Below the pieces are notes generated by a model. It saw only the letters and a program-made list of their open reading frames with translations, searched no databases and was not told the origin of the DNA. A DNA stretch of 64,000 nt from Alistipes_A hominis (GTDB lineage: Bacteria; Bacteroidota; Bacteroidia; Bacteroidales; Rikenellaceae): NCBI RefSeq assembly GCF_014288115.1, contig NZ_JACOOK010000001.1, forward strand, positions 372,001 to 436,000, read 5' to 3'. Shown piece by piece: positions 1 to 9,657 of the stretch (its first letter is position 1; each line of letters begins with the position of its first letter). The position numbers and the translations under genes are program-made.

Positions 1-18
1 CAAACCCGCTTCGATCAT
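1..18 (-). CDS. Possible 5' end of a leftward gene cut by the window edge
   Basis: An ATG read leftward from position 18 opens a frame of only six codons (MIEAGL) before the window ends. It is preceded by a purine-rich CAGGAG at 20-25, which sits unusually close to the start, and by a leftward promoter box at 61-68. The product cannot be judged. The promoter and purine tract are the only support that this is a gene start. Confidence 0.3.
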
Positions 19-38
19 TCTCCTGTCCTTTAAATTTA

Positions 39-53
39 GCCGGCAACGCCGGC
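39..53. other. Short GC hairpin in the leader of the left-edge gene
   Basis: GCCGGC (39-44) and GCCGGC (48-53) pair around an AAC loop. A transcript from the leftward promoter at 61-68 would start near 54, so this hairpin would form at its very 5' end. That position suggests mRNA stabilisation rather than termination. This is inference from position. Confidence 0.35.
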
Positions 54-60
54 CGCAGAA

Positions 61-68
61 CAAAAATA
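61..68 (-). promoter_or_regulatory. Bacteroidota -7 box, leftward
   Basis: The minus strand reads TATTTTTG, matching TAnnTTTG. It points to the possible gene start at 18 and sits back-to-back with the rpe promoter at 82-89. Confidence 0.5.
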
Positions 69-81
69 GCTATAAAATCAT

Positions 82-89
82 TACCTTTG
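82..89 (+). promoter_or_regulatory. Bacteroidota -7 box for rpe
   Basis: TACCTTTG matches the TAnnTTTG consensus and would start transcription near 96, about 33 nt before the rpe ATG. I see no clear -33 box. Confidence 0.65.
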
Positions 90-128
90 TACAAATTTGA
101 CATTTACAAAACCAAAACTTCAGAAAAC

Positions 129-779
129 ATGAAAAGAATCATATCCCCTTCGGTGCTCTCGGCGGACTTCGGACATTTGGCCGACGACATCGCGATGCTC
201 GACCGCAGCGAAGCGGAATGGGTGCACATCGACGTGATGGACGGCGTATTCGTGCCGAACATTTCGTTCGGATTTCCGCTGATGCCGCCGATCCGCAAAG
301 GAACGAAAAAGGTGCTCGACACGCACCTGATGATCGTCAATCCGGAAAAATACATCGAACGCTTCGCCAAGGCCGGCGCGGACATCGTCACGATCCACCT
401 CGAAGCGACCGACGACCTGCACGGCGCGATCGCGACGATCAAAAAGGCGGGCGTCAAAGCCGGCGTTTCGATCAAGCCGAAAACGCCGGTGTCGGCAATC
501 GTACCCTATCTCAATGAACTGGATCTGGTGCTGATCATGAGCGTCGAACCGGGCTTCGGCGGACAGTCGTTCATCGAGGGATCGACCGAGAAAGTGGCCG
601 AACTGCGTCGGGAGATCGACCGCTGCGGGTCGCAGGCGATGATCGAGATCGACGGCGGAATCACGCTGGATAACGCCGCCGAGGTGTATGCCGCCGGATG
701 CGAAGTACTGGTTGCAGGAAGCACGGTATTCGCCAGCCCGGATCCGGAAGAGACAATCCACAAACTGTTGAACGTATAG
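129..779 (+). CDS. rpe: Ribulose-phosphate 3-epimerase
   Basis: This 216-residue cytoplasmic TIM-barrel enzyme interconverts ribulose 5-phosphate and xylulose 5-phosphate in the pentose phosphate pathway. Length is normal for the family. The N-terminal SPSVLSADF, the metal ligands H33 and D35 in HIDVMDG, H66 in DTHLMI, the VEPGFGGQ phosphate loop (139-146) and D175 in EIDGG are all present. I chose the ATG at 129: an in-frame TTG at 87 lies inside the promoter box and would add residues the family lacks. The gene heads a rightward run and is followed 7 nt later by the ABC-F gene. Confidence 0.95.
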   Translation: MKRIISPSVLSADFGHLADDIAMLDRSEAEWVHIDVMDGVFVPNISFGFPLMPPIRKGTKKVLDTHLMIVNPEKYIERFAKAGADIVTIHLEATDDLHGAIATIKKAGVKAGVSIKPKTPVSAIVPYLNELDLVLIMSVEPGFGGQSFIEGSTEKVAELRREIDRCGSQAMIEIDGGITLDNAAEVYAAGCEVLVAGSTVFASPDPEETIHKLLNV

Positions 780-786
780 ACAAACG

Positions 787-2742
787 ATGATATCGGTAGA
801 CAATCTTACGGTCAGCTTCGGGGGTTGGGATCTGTTCAGGGAGGTATCGTTCCTGATCAATGCCAAAGACCGGATCGGTCTGGTGGGCAAGAACGGAGCA
901 GGAAAATCGACGATGCTGAAAGTGCTGATCGGAGAACAGCCGCCCTCGTCGGGAACCGTTTCGCGCAACGGCGACTGCACGGTAGGCTACCTCCCGCAAC
1001 AGATGAAGGTGGCCGACACGACCACGCTGTTCGCCGAAACCGAATCGGCCTTTTCGGAAGTGATCGGACTCGAACGCGAAATCGAGCAACTGAACCGGGA
1101 GATCGCCGAGCGGACGGACTACGAAAGCGAGGGGTACGAAAAGCTGCTGCACCGGTTGAACGATGCGACCGACCGCTTTCACATTCTCGGCGGGATGAAC
1201 CGCGAGGAGGAGGTCGAAAAGACGCTGCTCGGACTGGGCTTCCAACGAAGCGACTTCGGACGGGCGACCAGCGAGTTCAGCGGCGGATGGCGGATGCGCA
1301 TCGAACTGGCGAAGCTGCTGCTTCGCCGGCCGTCGGTATTCCTGCTCGACGAACCCACGAATCACCTCGACATCGAGAGCATCGGATGGCTCGAAAACTA
1401 CCTGAAGGAGTACAACGGCGCGGTCGTGCTGATTTCGCACGACCGCGCATTCCTCGATAACGTCACCACGCGGACGATCGAAATATCGCTCGGCAAGGTG
1501 TACGACTACCGCGTGCCGTACAGCCGGTACGTCGAGCTGCGGCGCGAACGGCGCGAGCAGCAGATGGCGGCCTACGTGAACCAGCAAAAGATGATCGAAC
1601 AGACCGAAGACTTCATCGAACGCTTCCGTTACAAGCCGACCAAATCGAACCAGGTGCAGTCGCGCATCAAGCAACTCGAAAAGATCGAACGGATCGAAGT
1701 GGACGAGGAGGACCTCAGCCGGCTGAACATCAAGTTTCCGCCGGCCCCGCGTTCGGGACAGATCGTCGTGGAAGCGAAAGACGCCGGCAAAAGTTTCGGC
1801 GAAAAGCACGTCTTTTCGGGCGCGACGTTTACGATCGAACGCGGACAAAAAATCGCGCTGGTCGGCCGCAATGGCGAAGGGAAAACCACGTTCGCGCGGA
1901 TGGCGATCGGGCAACTGGAGCCGACCGAAGGCAGCGTCCGCATCGGACACAACGTCCGCATCGGCTACTACGCACAAAATCAGGACGACCTGATGAACGG
2001 CGATTTCACGGTATTCGACACGCTCGACCGGGTGGCCGTCGGCGACATTCGAACGCGACTGCGCGATATCCTGGGGGCATTTCTGTTCCGCGGCGAGGAC
2101 ATCGACAAGAAGGTGCGCGTACTGTCCGGAGGAGAACGGGCGCGGTTGGCTATGGCCCGGCTGATGCTCGAACCGTACAACCTGCTGGTACTCGACGAGC
2201 CGACCAACCACATGGATATGCGTTCGAAGGACATCCTCAAAGACGCCGTCAGAAAATACGACGGCACGGTAATCGTCATTTCGCACGACCGTGAGTTCCT
2301 CGACGGGCTGGTCGAACGGGTATACGAATTCCGCGACGGACGGGTCAAGGAGCACCTGGGCGGCATTTACGATTTCCTACGCGACCGGCAAATCGAGTCG
2401 ATGCGCGAAATCGAACAGAAAGCTCCCGTCGTTACAGCCGAACAAAAGCCCAAAGGGCCGTCCGGCAAGGCGCAGTACGAACAGAAACGGGAGGCCGAAA
2501 AACAGCTCCGCAAAGCGGAACGCGACGTCGAAAAGGCCGAACAGGAGATCATGGCGCTCGAAAAGGAGATCGCCGAAAAAGACCGGCAGTTGGCCGACCC
2601 CGCCGCACACGGCATCGACCTGGCGGACGGCAGCTTCTACGCGCATTACAACGAACTGAAAGACAAACTCAATAAACTGACGTACCGCTGGGAAGAACTC
2701 AGCATCACGCTGGAAAACCTGAAAGAAACGCTGGCCTCGTAG
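787..2742 (+). CDS. ABC-F family ATPase (ribosome-associated, Uup-like architecture)
   Basis: This 651-residue soluble protein has two ABC ATPase domains and no membrane segments, the hallmark of ABC-F translation factors. Walker A motifs are GKNGAGKST (about 34-42) and GRNGEGKTT (about 360-368). Walker B motifs are LLDEPTNHLD (about 185-194) and VLDEPTNHMD (about 467-476). Signatures are FSGGW and LSGGE. An inter-domain linker rich in R, K and Q follows domain 1, and about 100 charged residues at the C-terminus form a predicted coiled coil, as in Uup. Members act on the ribosome in translation or its rescue. The exact subfamily, and any antibiotic-protection role, cannot be told from the sequence alone. 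Confidence 0.9.
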   Translation: MISVDNLTVSFGGWDLFREVSFLINAKDRIGLVGKNGAGKSTMLKVLIGEQPPSSGTVSRNGDCTVGYLPQQMKVADTTTLFAETESAFSEVIGLEREIEQLNREIAERTDYESEGYEKLLHRLNDATDRFHILGGMNREEEVEKTLLGLGFQRSDFGRATSEFSGGWRMRIELAKLLLRRPSVFLLDEPTNHLDIESIGWLENYLKEYNGAVVLISHDRAFLDNVTTRTIEISLGKVYDYRVPYSRYVELRRERREQQMAAYVNQQKMIEQTEDFIERFRYKPTKSNQVQSRIKQLEKIERIEVDEEDLSRLNIKFPPAPRSGQIVVEAKDAGKSFGEKHVFSGATFTIERGQKIALVGRNGEGKTTFARMAIGQLEPTEGSVRIGHNVRIGYYAQNQDDLMNGDFTVFDTLDRVAVGDIRTRLRDILGAFLFRGEDIDKKVRVLSGGERARLAMARLMLEPYNLLVLDEPTNHMDMRSKDILKDAVRKYDGTVIVISHDREFLDGLVERVYEFRDGRVKEHLGGIYDFLRDRQIESMREIEQKAPVVTAEQKPKGPSGKAQYEQKREAEKQLRKAERDVEKAEQEIMALEKEIAEKDRQLADPAAHGIDLADGSFYAHYNELKDKLNKLTYRWEELSITLENLKETLAS

Positions 2743-2743
2743 A

Positions 2744-2761
2744 CCCGGCGGCAACGCCGGG
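2744..2761 (+). terminator. Intercistronic GC hairpin after the ABC-F gene
   Basis: CCCGGCG (2744-2750) pairs with CGCCGGG (2755-2761) across a GCAA tetraloop. No U-run follows, so it is more likely a processing or stability hairpin than a full terminator. Confidence 0.4.
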
Positions 2762-2789
2762 GCGACCAAAGCCCGAAAAAAGAAAAACG

Positions 2790-3533
2790 ATGGAAAAGAA
2801 AAACATGATATTCGGGCTACGCCCGATCATCGAGGCGATCGAGGCGGGCAAACAGCTCGAAAAAGTGTACCTGAAAAAGGGCGCCGACGGCGTGTTGCTG
2901 AACGAGTTGGCCGAACTGTGCCGCAGCAAGCGCATCCACGTGCAGTGGGTTCCGATCGAAAAACTGAATTACCTGACCCGCAACGGCAACCACCAGGGAG
3001 CCGTCGCGCTGACGGCGGCGATCGAATATGTCGACGTGTACGACATGCTGGCCGGGATTCCGGAGGACGAAACGCCGCTGGTCGTCGTTTTCGACGGGGT
3101 GACCGACGTGCGCAACTTCGGGGCGATCGCCCGCAGCGCCGAATGCGCCGGAGCGCACGGGCTGATCATGCCGGTCAAGAACTCCGCGCCGGTCAACGCC
3201 GAGTCGATGAAAAGTTCGGCCGGAGCGCTGAGCGTCATTCCCGTCAGTCGGGTCGGCAGCGTCCGCAACACGCTGAAAATACTGCAAAGCGAAGGACTGC
3301 AGATCGTAGCGGCCACCGAAAAGAGCAACACGCTGCTGTTCGAGGCCGACCTGACCAAGCCGACCGCGCTGGTAATGGGCAGCGAGGACGTAGGCATTTC
3401 GAAAGAGGTGCTCAAGATGTGCGATCTCCAATTGGCGATCCCGATCGTCGGCAGCATCGAGTCGCTGAACGTTTCGGCCGCCGCCGCCGTCATGCTGTTC
3501 GAAACGGCGCGGCAACGGATAAACAATCGATAA
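2790..3533 (+). CDS. rlmB: TrmH/RlmB family 23S rRNA (guanosine-2'-O)-methyltransferase
   Basis: This 247-residue SPOUT methyltransferase is predicted to methylate ribose 2'-O in 23S rRNA (G2251 in E. coli) using S-adenosylmethionine. An N-terminal substrate-binding domain (FGLRPIIEAIEAG onward) precedes the trefoil-knot domain. The three SPOUT motifs are visible: DVRNFGAIARSAE (about 106-118), the GSEDVGIS segment (about 197-204) and IPIVGSIESLNVS (about 217-229). Length fits RlmB. The next gene starts 4 nt downstream. Other TrmH-class targets are possible but less likely given the N-terminal domain. Confidence 0.87.
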   Translation: MEKKNMIFGLRPIIEAIEAGKQLEKVYLKKGADGVLLNELAELCRSKRIHVQWVPIEKLNYLTRNGNHQGAVALTAAIEYVDVYDMLAGIPEDETPLVVVFDGVTDVRNFGAIARSAECAGAHGLIMPVKNSAPVNAESMKSSAGALSVIPVSRVGSVRNTLKILQSEGLQIVAATEKSNTLLFEADLTKPTALVMGSEDVGISKEVLKMCDLQLAIPIVGSIESLNVSAAAAVMLFETARQRINNR

Positions 3534-3537
3534 CGCT

Positions 3538-4599
3538 ATGGAAACGGAACAATTATACGAAAATGCGGTCGCTCTGTTGCGACAGATGATCCAAACCCCT
3601 TCGTTCAGCAAAGAAGAAGCCGGAACCGCCGGGCTGCTGGCCGAATTCCTGCAAGAACGCGGCGTGGAAGTACACCGGAAAAAGAATAACGTCTGGGCGT
3701 TCAACCGCCACTACAACCCGGCCAAACCGACCATTCTGCTGAACTCGCACCACGACACCGTCAAACCGAACGGCGCCTACACGCGCGACCCGTTCGCAGC
3801 GACCGTCGAGGGCGACCGGCTGTACGGGCTCGGCAGCAACGACGCCGGGGCCAGCGGGGTATCGTTGTTGGCAGCCTTTTTGCATTTTTACGACCGGAAA
3901 GACCTGAAGTATAACTTATGCGTAGCGATCACGGCCGAGGAGGAGAACAGCGGGCACGACGGACTCGAATGCGTGATCCCGGAATTGGGGCCGCTGGAAT
4001 TCGCGATCGTCGGCGAACCGACGCTGATGCAACTGGCCATCGCCGAACGCGGACTGATGGTCATCGACTGTACGGCGCACGGCAAAGCCGGACACGCGGC
4101 GCGCGAGGAGGGGGACAACGCGATCTACAAGGCGATGCAGGACATCGAGTGGTTCCGCACGTACCGTTTCCCGAAGGTGTCCGACCTGTTCGGTGCGGTC
4201 AAGATGAGCGTGACGATCATCTCGGCCGGAACGCAACACAACGTGGTTCCGGCCGAATGCCGCTTCACGGTGGATATCCGCGTCACCGACCGTTACACGA
4301 ACGAGGAGGTTTTAGAGATTATTAAGGAGCATGTGAGCTGCGAAGTGAAAGCGCGTTCCACGCGCCTGCGACCGTCGAGCATCCGGCCGGATCATCCGAT
4401 CGTACAAGCGGGCCTGGCGCTCGGACGCACGACTTACGGATCGCCGACGACGTCGGATCAGGCGCTGCTCGACATCCCGTCGCTGAAGCTCGGCGTCGGG
4501 GACAGCGCCCGGTCGCACAGCGCCGACGAATTCGTCCATTTGAGCGAAATCCGCGAAGGGATCGAACTGTATATAAAGATGTTATCCGCGATATTGTAA
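3538..4599 (+). CDS. argE: M20-family deacetylase, ArgE-like (N-acyl-ornithine deacetylase)
   Basis: This 353-residue zinc-dependent M20 amidohydrolase shows the metal histidine in LNSHHDTV (about residues 68-75), the bridging aspartate in GSNDAGASG (about 98-106) and the catalytic Glu pair in TAEEENSG (about 131-138). A lid domain with AEREGL-like sequence and GKAGHAAREEG follows. It is predicted to release ornithine from its N-acyl derivative in arginine biosynthesis; argH lies two genes downstream. Bacteroidota use N-succinyl as well as N-acetyl intermediates, so the acyl group is not settled. DapE is the main alternative, but the motif pattern and the argH neighbour favour ArgE. Confidence 0.8.
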   Translation: METEQLYENAVALLRQMIQTPSFSKEEAGTAGLLAEFLQERGVEVHRKKNNVWAFNRHYNPAKPTILLNSHHDTVKPNGAYTRDPFAATVEGDRLYGLGSNDAGASGVSLLAAFLHFYDRKDLKYNLCVAITAEEENSGHDGLECVIPELGPLEFAIVGEPTLMQLAIAERGLMVIDCTAHGKAGHAAREEGDNAIYKAMQDIEWFRTYRFPKVSDLFGAVKMSVTIISAGTQHNVVPAECRFTVDIRVTDRYTNEEVLEIIKEHVSCEVKARSTRLRPSSIRPDHPIVQAGLALGRTTYGSPTTSDQALLDIPSLKLGVGDSARSHSADEFVHLSEIREGIELYIKMLSAIL

Positions 4600-4651
4600 C
4601 GAATCCGACCACGCCGACGAAACGGATCGGACAAACCTAAAATTCGGACGT

Positions 4652-7471
4652 ATGAAAAAACTGATTCTGACTGCCGCCGTCGTGCTCGCCGCTGCGAGTA
4701 TGTACGGCCACCGCGCACCGAAATACCAGCCCGTTCCGGTCGATACGGCGGTGCGCGTCGGAAAACTGCCGAACGGTCTGACCTATTACATCCGGCACAA
4801 CGACCTGCCGAAAGAACGGGCCAACTTTTACATCGCCCAGCGGGTCGGATCGATTCTCGAAGAGGAGAATCAGCGCGGACTGGCGCACTTCCTCGAACAC
4901 ATGGCTTTCGCGGGAACCAAAAACTTCCCGGACGGGAAACTCACCGGTTACCTCGAACAGAACGGCATCAAGTTCGGCGCGAATCTGAACGCCTACACTT
5001 CGGTCGACGAAACGGTCTACAACATTACCGACGTGCCGACCGTAAAGCCGGGACTGGTGGACTCCTGCCTGCTGATCCTGCACGACTGGTCGGGATTCAT
5101 CCTGCTCGAAGACGACGCGATCGACCGCGAGCGCAAAGTGATCCACGAAGAGTGGCGCACGCGCAGCAACGCGACGCTCCGGATGTACGACAGCCTGCTG
5201 CCGAAACTCTACCCGAACGGCAATCGTTATGCGAGCCGAATGCCGATCGGATTGATGGAAGTGGTCGACAATTTTCCGTACGAAGTGCTGAGAAATTATT
5301 ACAGAAAATGGTACCGTCCGGATTTGCAGGCGATCGTCGTCGTGGGCGACATCGACGTGGACAGCGTCGAGGCGCGGATCAAAACAATGTGGCAGGATAT
5401 CCCGCGCCACAAGCGCGCCGCCGAACGGAAATATTTCCCGGTAGAAGACAATGCGGAACCGATCGCAGCCATCGCCACCGATCCGGAAGCGACCTCTTCG
5501 TCGCTGGCCGTTTTCTACAAACACGACAAGCTGACGCCCGAACGAATGAAAACGACCGAAGCGCTCGACAACGATTATATTCAGTCTACGTTTTCGATCA
5601 TGCTGAACGCGCGACTGGCCGAACTGACCCAACAGGCCGACCCTCCGTACCTGTATGCGGGATTCGGCGACGACGATTATTTCCTGGCCAAAACCAAGGG
5701 CGCTTATCAGCTTTACGTGGCCTTCCGGGACGACGCTTGGCAGCGGGCGCTCGACGCCGGGATCGGCGAACTGAAGCGGGCCCGCGAATACGGCTTCACC
5801 GCACCCGAATACCAGCGGGCGCAGGCGAAACTGGCCAGCTACTTCGAGAATAAATACAACGAACGGAACAAGGTCAAAAACGATACCTACGTGCAGGAGA
5901 GCCTCGATAATTTCCTCGAAAACGAACCGCTTGCGAGCGCCGAATACCTGTATCATTACTATCTGAAACGCGCTCCGGAGATCACACTGGACAGCATCAA
6001 CGATATCTTCAGGACGATGTTCCCGGATCACAACATCGCGCTGATGATGATGGCCCCGTCCAAAGACTCGCTGAACTTCCCGACCGAAAAAGAATTCGTC
6101 TCAGCCTACCGCAAAGCGTACGAAGCCCCGGTGACCCCGTACGAGGAGAAACTGGACGAAGGCGGATTTCTCGACCGCGAACCGCAGGCGGGAACCGTCG
6201 TTTCCGAGCAGACCGACCCGGTATTCGGCACGACAGTGTGGACGCTGAGCAACGGAGCGCGCGTCGTATTCAAGCCGACCGATTTCAAGAGCGACGAAAT
6301 CCTATTCGAAGCGATCAGCCTCGGAGGAACTTCCGCCTACGGAGACGGCGATTCGTTGTACATGAATTTCCCGACCGGTACGGCGCTCGTCGGCGGATTG
6401 GGCAAATTCCGGCCGACCGACTTGCAAAAGAAACTCGCCGGCAAACGGATCTCCTACCAACCCTATATCGGCAGCACGTCGGAAGGCGTTTCGGGCAGTT
6501 GTTCGCCGAAAGATTTTTCGGAATTGATGCAACTCACCCACCTGCTGTTCACCGAACCGCGCGAAGACACCGTCCTGTTCTCGGCCTGGAAAAACCAGAC
6601 GCGCACCGTCCTGGCCAACCAGGAAGCCAATCCTTCGATAACGATGCAGGATACGTTAAACCGGGCGATATACGGGAACAACCCGCGCTACCGCCGCTTG
6701 ACGCCGCAGCGTCTCGACGGCTACTCGTACGACCGGATTCTGGAACTTTACAGACAGCGTTTCGCCAATGCGGCGGATTTCACGTTCATCTTCGTCGGTA
6801 ACGTCGATCCGCAGAGCATACGTCCCGACATCGAACGGTATATCGCCTCGCTGCCGGGTTCAGCGCAGAAAGAAACGGCTCGGCACATCGAATTCATCGT
6901 GCCGGGAAACCGCGAATCCCGCTTCGACAAAGAAGTATCCACACCGAAAGCGACGGTCGTCGTCACGATCAGCGGCGACGAACGCTATTCGTTGAAAGAC
7001 CAACTCGAAATGACCTTTCTCAAACAGATCATGGACATCGTCTATGTCGAAACGATCCGCGCCGAGGAGGGAGGTACCTATGGGGTCAGCACGCAGGCTT
7101 CGCTGCTACGCGAACCGTACAACCGGTATGCGTTCACGATCAGTTTCGATACGAGCAACGAGAAATCGGAAGCTTTGGCCGACCGGGCGCTGGCCGAACT
7201 GAAAAAAGTGGGCGACGAAGGCCCGACCGCAGCCGCTTTCGACAAAGTGAAAGAGTTCTTACAGAAAAGCTATGCGCAGTCGATCAAGGAAAACGGCTAT
7301 TGGCTGGGGCAGCTCACTTCTTTCTACCGCTACGGAACCGACTCGCACACCGAATACCTGAAAACGCTGAACGCGATCACCCCGGAAGACATCGCCCGGC
7401 TCGCAAAGAAGATTTCCGATTCGCCGAACCGGGTGGAAGTAGTGATGAACGGAATCGCCAAACAAGAATAG
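4652..7471 (+). CDS. M16 (insulinase/pitrilysin) family zinc peptidase, exported
   Basis: This 939-residue protein begins with a signal peptide (MKKLILTAAVVLAAASMYG) and carries the inverted zinc motif HFLEH (residues 79-83), with the third ligand glutamate expected in RERKVIHEEW downstream. Two tandem M16 halves are visible, the second starting near residue 515 (VWTLSNGARVVF) and lacking a zinc motif, as usual. It is predicted to degrade peptides in the periplasm. It sits between two arginine genes, but nothing in the sequence ties it to arginine synthesis. The natural substrate is unknown. Confidence 0.88.
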   Translation: MKKLILTAAVVLAAASMYGHRAPKYQPVPVDTAVRVGKLPNGLTYYIRHNDLPKERANFYIAQRVGSILEEENQRGLAHFLEHMAFAGTKNFPDGKLTGYLEQNGIKFGANLNAYTSVDETVYNITDVPTVKPGLVDSCLLILHDWSGFILLEDDAIDRERKVIHEEWRTRSNATLRMYDSLLPKLYPNGNRYASRMPIGLMEVVDNFPYEVLRNYYRKWYRPDLQAIVVVGDIDVDSVEARIKTMWQDIPRHKRAAERKYFPVEDNAEPIAAIATDPEATSSSLAVFYKHDKLTPERMKTTEALDNDYIQSTFSIMLNARLAELTQQADPPYLYAGFGDDDYFLAKTKGAYQLYVAFRDDAWQRALDAGIGELKRAREYGFTAPEYQRAQAKLASYFENKYNERNKVKNDTYVQESLDNFLENEPLASAEYLYHYYLKRAPEITLDSINDIFRTMFPDHNIALMMMAPSKDSLNFPTEKEFVSAYRKAYEAPVTPYEEKLDEGGFLDREPQAGTVVSEQTDPVFGTTVWTLSNGARVVFKPTDFKSDEILFEAISLGGTSAYGDGDSLYMNFPTGTALVGGLGKFRPTDLQKKLAGKRISYQPYIGSTSEGVSGSCSPKDFSELMQLTHLLFTEPREDTVLFSAWKNQTRTVLANQEANPSITMQDTLNRAIYGNNPRYRRLTPQRLDGYSYDRILELYRQRFANAADFTFIFVGNVDPQSIRPDIERYIASLPGSAQKETARHIEFIVPGNRESRFDKEVSTPKATVVVTISGDERYSLKDQLEMTFLKQIMDIVYVETIRAEEGGTYGVSTQASLLREPYNRYAFTISFDTSNEKSEALADRALAELKKVGDEGPTAAAFDKVKEFLQKSYAQSIKENGYWLGQLTSFYRYGTDSHTEYLKTLNAITPEDIARLAKKISDSPNRVEVVMNGIAKQE

Positions 7472-7477
7472 AATTAC

Positions 7478-7507
7478 GGGGCGTACCCGCAAATGCCCGT
7501 ACGCTCC
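7478..7507 (+). terminator. Hairpin between M16 peptidase gene and argH
   Basis: GGGGCGTAC (7478-7486) pairs with GTACGCTCC (7499-7507) with one G-U pair. Only a short CTGTTT follows, so it may be a partial terminator. Confidence 0.45.
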
Positions 7508-7535
7508 CTGTTTAAAACCCAAAAACGACAGACAG

Positions 7536-8867
7536 ATGAAGTTGTGGCAAAAAACCAACGACGTGAATAAGGCGGTGGAACAGTTCACCGTCGGGCGCGA
7601 CCGCGAGATGGACCTCTTTCTTGCCGAAGCCGATGTCCTGGGATCGCTGGCGCACACGCGCATGCTCGAATCCATCGGACTGCTCGGCAGCGAAGACCTC
7701 GCGAACGTGCAGCGCGAACTCAAAAACATTTACCGGGACATCACGGCCGGAAAATTTACGATCGAAGAGGGCGTCGAAGACGTGCACTCGCAGGTCGAAT
7801 TCCTGCTGACGCAGCGCATCGGCGACGCCGGCAAAAAGATCCACAGCGGCCGTTCGCGCAATGACCAGGTGCTGGTCGACCTGCGGATCTTCCTGCGGCG
7901 GCAGATCCGGGAGATCGTAGCGGACGTGGAGCAGTTGTTCCACCGGCTGCAACAACTTTCGGAAAAGTACAAAGAGGTGCTGATGCCGGGATACACCCAC
8001 CTGCAGATCGCAATGCCGTCCTCGTTCGGGCTGTGGCTCGGAGCCTATGCGGAAAGCCTGGTGGACGATACCGAAATGCTGCACGCCGCCTACCGCATCT
8101 GCAACAAGAATCCGCTCGGATCGGCCGCCGGATACGGCTCGTCGTTCCCGCTGAACCGTACGATGACCACGCAGTTGCTCGGTTTCGACACGCTGAGTTA
8201 CAACGTCGTATATGCCCAGATGGGGCGCGGAAAGAGCGAACGGATCATGGCGCAGGCCATGTCGTCGGTCGCCGCTACGCTGGCGCGGCTGGCGATGGAC
8301 AACACGCTGTTCCTGAACCAGAACTTCGGATTCATCTCCTATCCGGCCGAGTTGACCACCGGATCGAGCATCATGCCGCACAAGAAAAATCCGGACGTAT
8401 GGGAACTGATCCGGGGCAAATGCAACCTGATCCAAGGACTTCCGAACCAGATCGCAATGATGACGACCAACCTGCCGTGCGGATACAACCGCGACCTGCA
8501 GTTGCTCAAAGAAGTGCTTTTCCCGGCCATCGCCGAACTGCGGAGCTGCATTCATATGGCAGTTTACATGCTCGAAAACCTGCAGGTTAAAGAGCACATT
8601 CTGGACGATCCGAAATACGATTACCTGTTCAGTGTCGAAGTGGTCAACAACATGGTGCTCAACGGAGTTCCATTCCGGGAAGCCTACAAAAAAGTAGGGA
8701 TCGACATCGAAAACGGGAATTTTAAAGCAGAAAAAACCGTACACCACACCCACGAAGGGAGTATCGGCAACCTGTGTACCGACGAAATTTCGGCCCTGAT
8801 GCAGCAAACGCTCGATAAGTTCCATTTCGACCGGGTCGACCGGGCCGAAACGGAACTGGTTAAATAA
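7536..8867 (+). CDS. argH: Argininosuccinate lyase
   Basis: This 443-residue fumarase/aspartase-superfamily enzyme splits argininosuccinate into arginine and fumarate, the last step of arginine synthesis. The superfamily signature GSSIMPHKKNP lies near residues 275-285. The N-terminal half has VEDVHSQVE and GRSRNDQV, typical of ArgH. Length is a little short of E. coli ArgH but usual for Bacteroidota. It follows the ArgE-like gene with the M16 peptidase between them, and the next gene begins 9 nt downstream. Confidence 0.94.
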   Translation: MKLWQKTNDVNKAVEQFTVGRDREMDLFLAEADVLGSLAHTRMLESIGLLGSEDLANVQRELKNIYRDITAGKFTIEEGVEDVHSQVEFLLTQRIGDAGKKIHSGRSRNDQVLVDLRIFLRRQIREIVADVEQLFHRLQQLSEKYKEVLMPGYTHLQIAMPSSFGLWLGAYAESLVDDTEMLHAAYRICNKNPLGSAAGYGSSFPLNRTMTTQLLGFDTLSYNVVYAQMGRGKSERIMAQAMSSVAATLARLAMDNTLFLNQNFGFISYPAELTTGSSIMPHKKNPDVWELIRGKCNLIQGLPNQIAMMTTNLPCGYNRDLQLLKEVLFPAIAELRSCIHMAVYMLENLQVKEHILDDPKYDYLFSVEVVNNMVLNGVPFREAYKKVGIDIENGNFKAEKTVHHTHEGSIGNLCTDEISALMQQTLDKFHFDRVDRAETELVK

Positions 8868-8876
8868 GCAAAGTTC

Positions 8877-9584
8877 ATGGCGGAATATCACCATCCGTCG
8901 CTCGGTGCGATCACGGTCGTCCGCTCGTCGCGGTTACGCAGGCTCGGCATCAGCATCCGGGCAACGGGTGAAATACGCCTGTCGATCCCTTCGGGGGTCA
9001 GCGACCGGCAGGCGATCCAATTTCTGAACGAAAAGGAACAATGGGCCGTCCGTACCCGGGAACGGCTCGCCAGGCGCTACCCGCACGAAACGATCGAACT
9101 GCCCTACGCTACGCGCAGTCACGTATTGCAGTTGAACCCCTGTCCCTGCTTGAGCCCTTCGGCTCGGATCGGAAACGGAATCATCCGGGTCAGTTATCCC
9201 GCCGCCCTGCGATACGACGCTCCGGAGGTTCAGCGGATCATCCAGCAGGGAATCGAGGAAGCATGGCGTATCGAAGCGAAAGCCTACCTGCCGCAACGGG
9301 TCGACGCACTTTGTAAAACATTCGGATTCCGTTGCGGAACCGTGACGATCCGCAATACCCGGTCGCGCTGGGGCAGTTGCTCGTCGGAAAACAACCTGTC
9401 GCTGAGCATCCATCTGATGAAATTGCCCGACCACCTGATCGACTACGTCATCGTTCACGAACTCTGCCACACGCTACATAAAAACCACGGGGCCGAATTT
9501 CACCAGCTTCTCGACCGGCTGACCGGCGGTAAACATCCGCAATTGAGACAGGAACTGAAAAATTATACGACCCGTTGGAGATAA
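8877..9584 (+). CDS. YgjP-like M48/DUF45 metal-dependent hydrolase
   Basis: This 235-residue cytoplasmic protein belongs to the YgjP/DUF45 metallopeptidase family. The zinc motif HELCH lies at about 193-197 within VIVHELCHTLHKNHG, preceded by the family hallmark SRWGSCS (about 160-166). The N-terminus (GAITVVRSSRLRRLGISIR) fits the small beta domain of this family. Function is poorly known; some relatives process damaged or DNA-crosslinked proteins. It closes the rightward run 19 nt before a strong terminator stem. Confidence 0.8.
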   Translation: MAEYHHPSLGAITVVRSSRLRRLGISIRATGEIRLSIPSGVSDRQAIQFLNEKEQWAVRTRERLARRYPHETIELPYATRSHVLQLNPCPCLSPSARIGNGIIRVSYPAALRYDAPEVQRIIQQGIEEAWRIEAKAYLPQRVDALCKTFGFRCGTVTIRNTRSRWGSCSSENNLSLSIHLMKLPDHLIDYVIVHELCHTLHKNHGAEFHQLLDRLTGGKHPQLRQELKNYTTRWR

Positions 9585-9610
9585 TCGTCCGGAACGATAT
9601 CCGGCATGAA

Positions 9611-9642
9611 ACGGGCGTTCCTCCTGTGGGAGGAACGCCCGT
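9611..9642. terminator. Bidirectional terminator
   Basis: A perfect 14-bp stem, 9611-9624 with 9629-9642, encloses a TGTG loop. T-rich DNA follows on the + side (GTTGTTTT). It separates the convergent YgjP-like gene and the DUF4493 lipoprotein gene. Confidence 0.85.
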
Positions 9643-9657
9643 TGTTTTCGCTGCTTT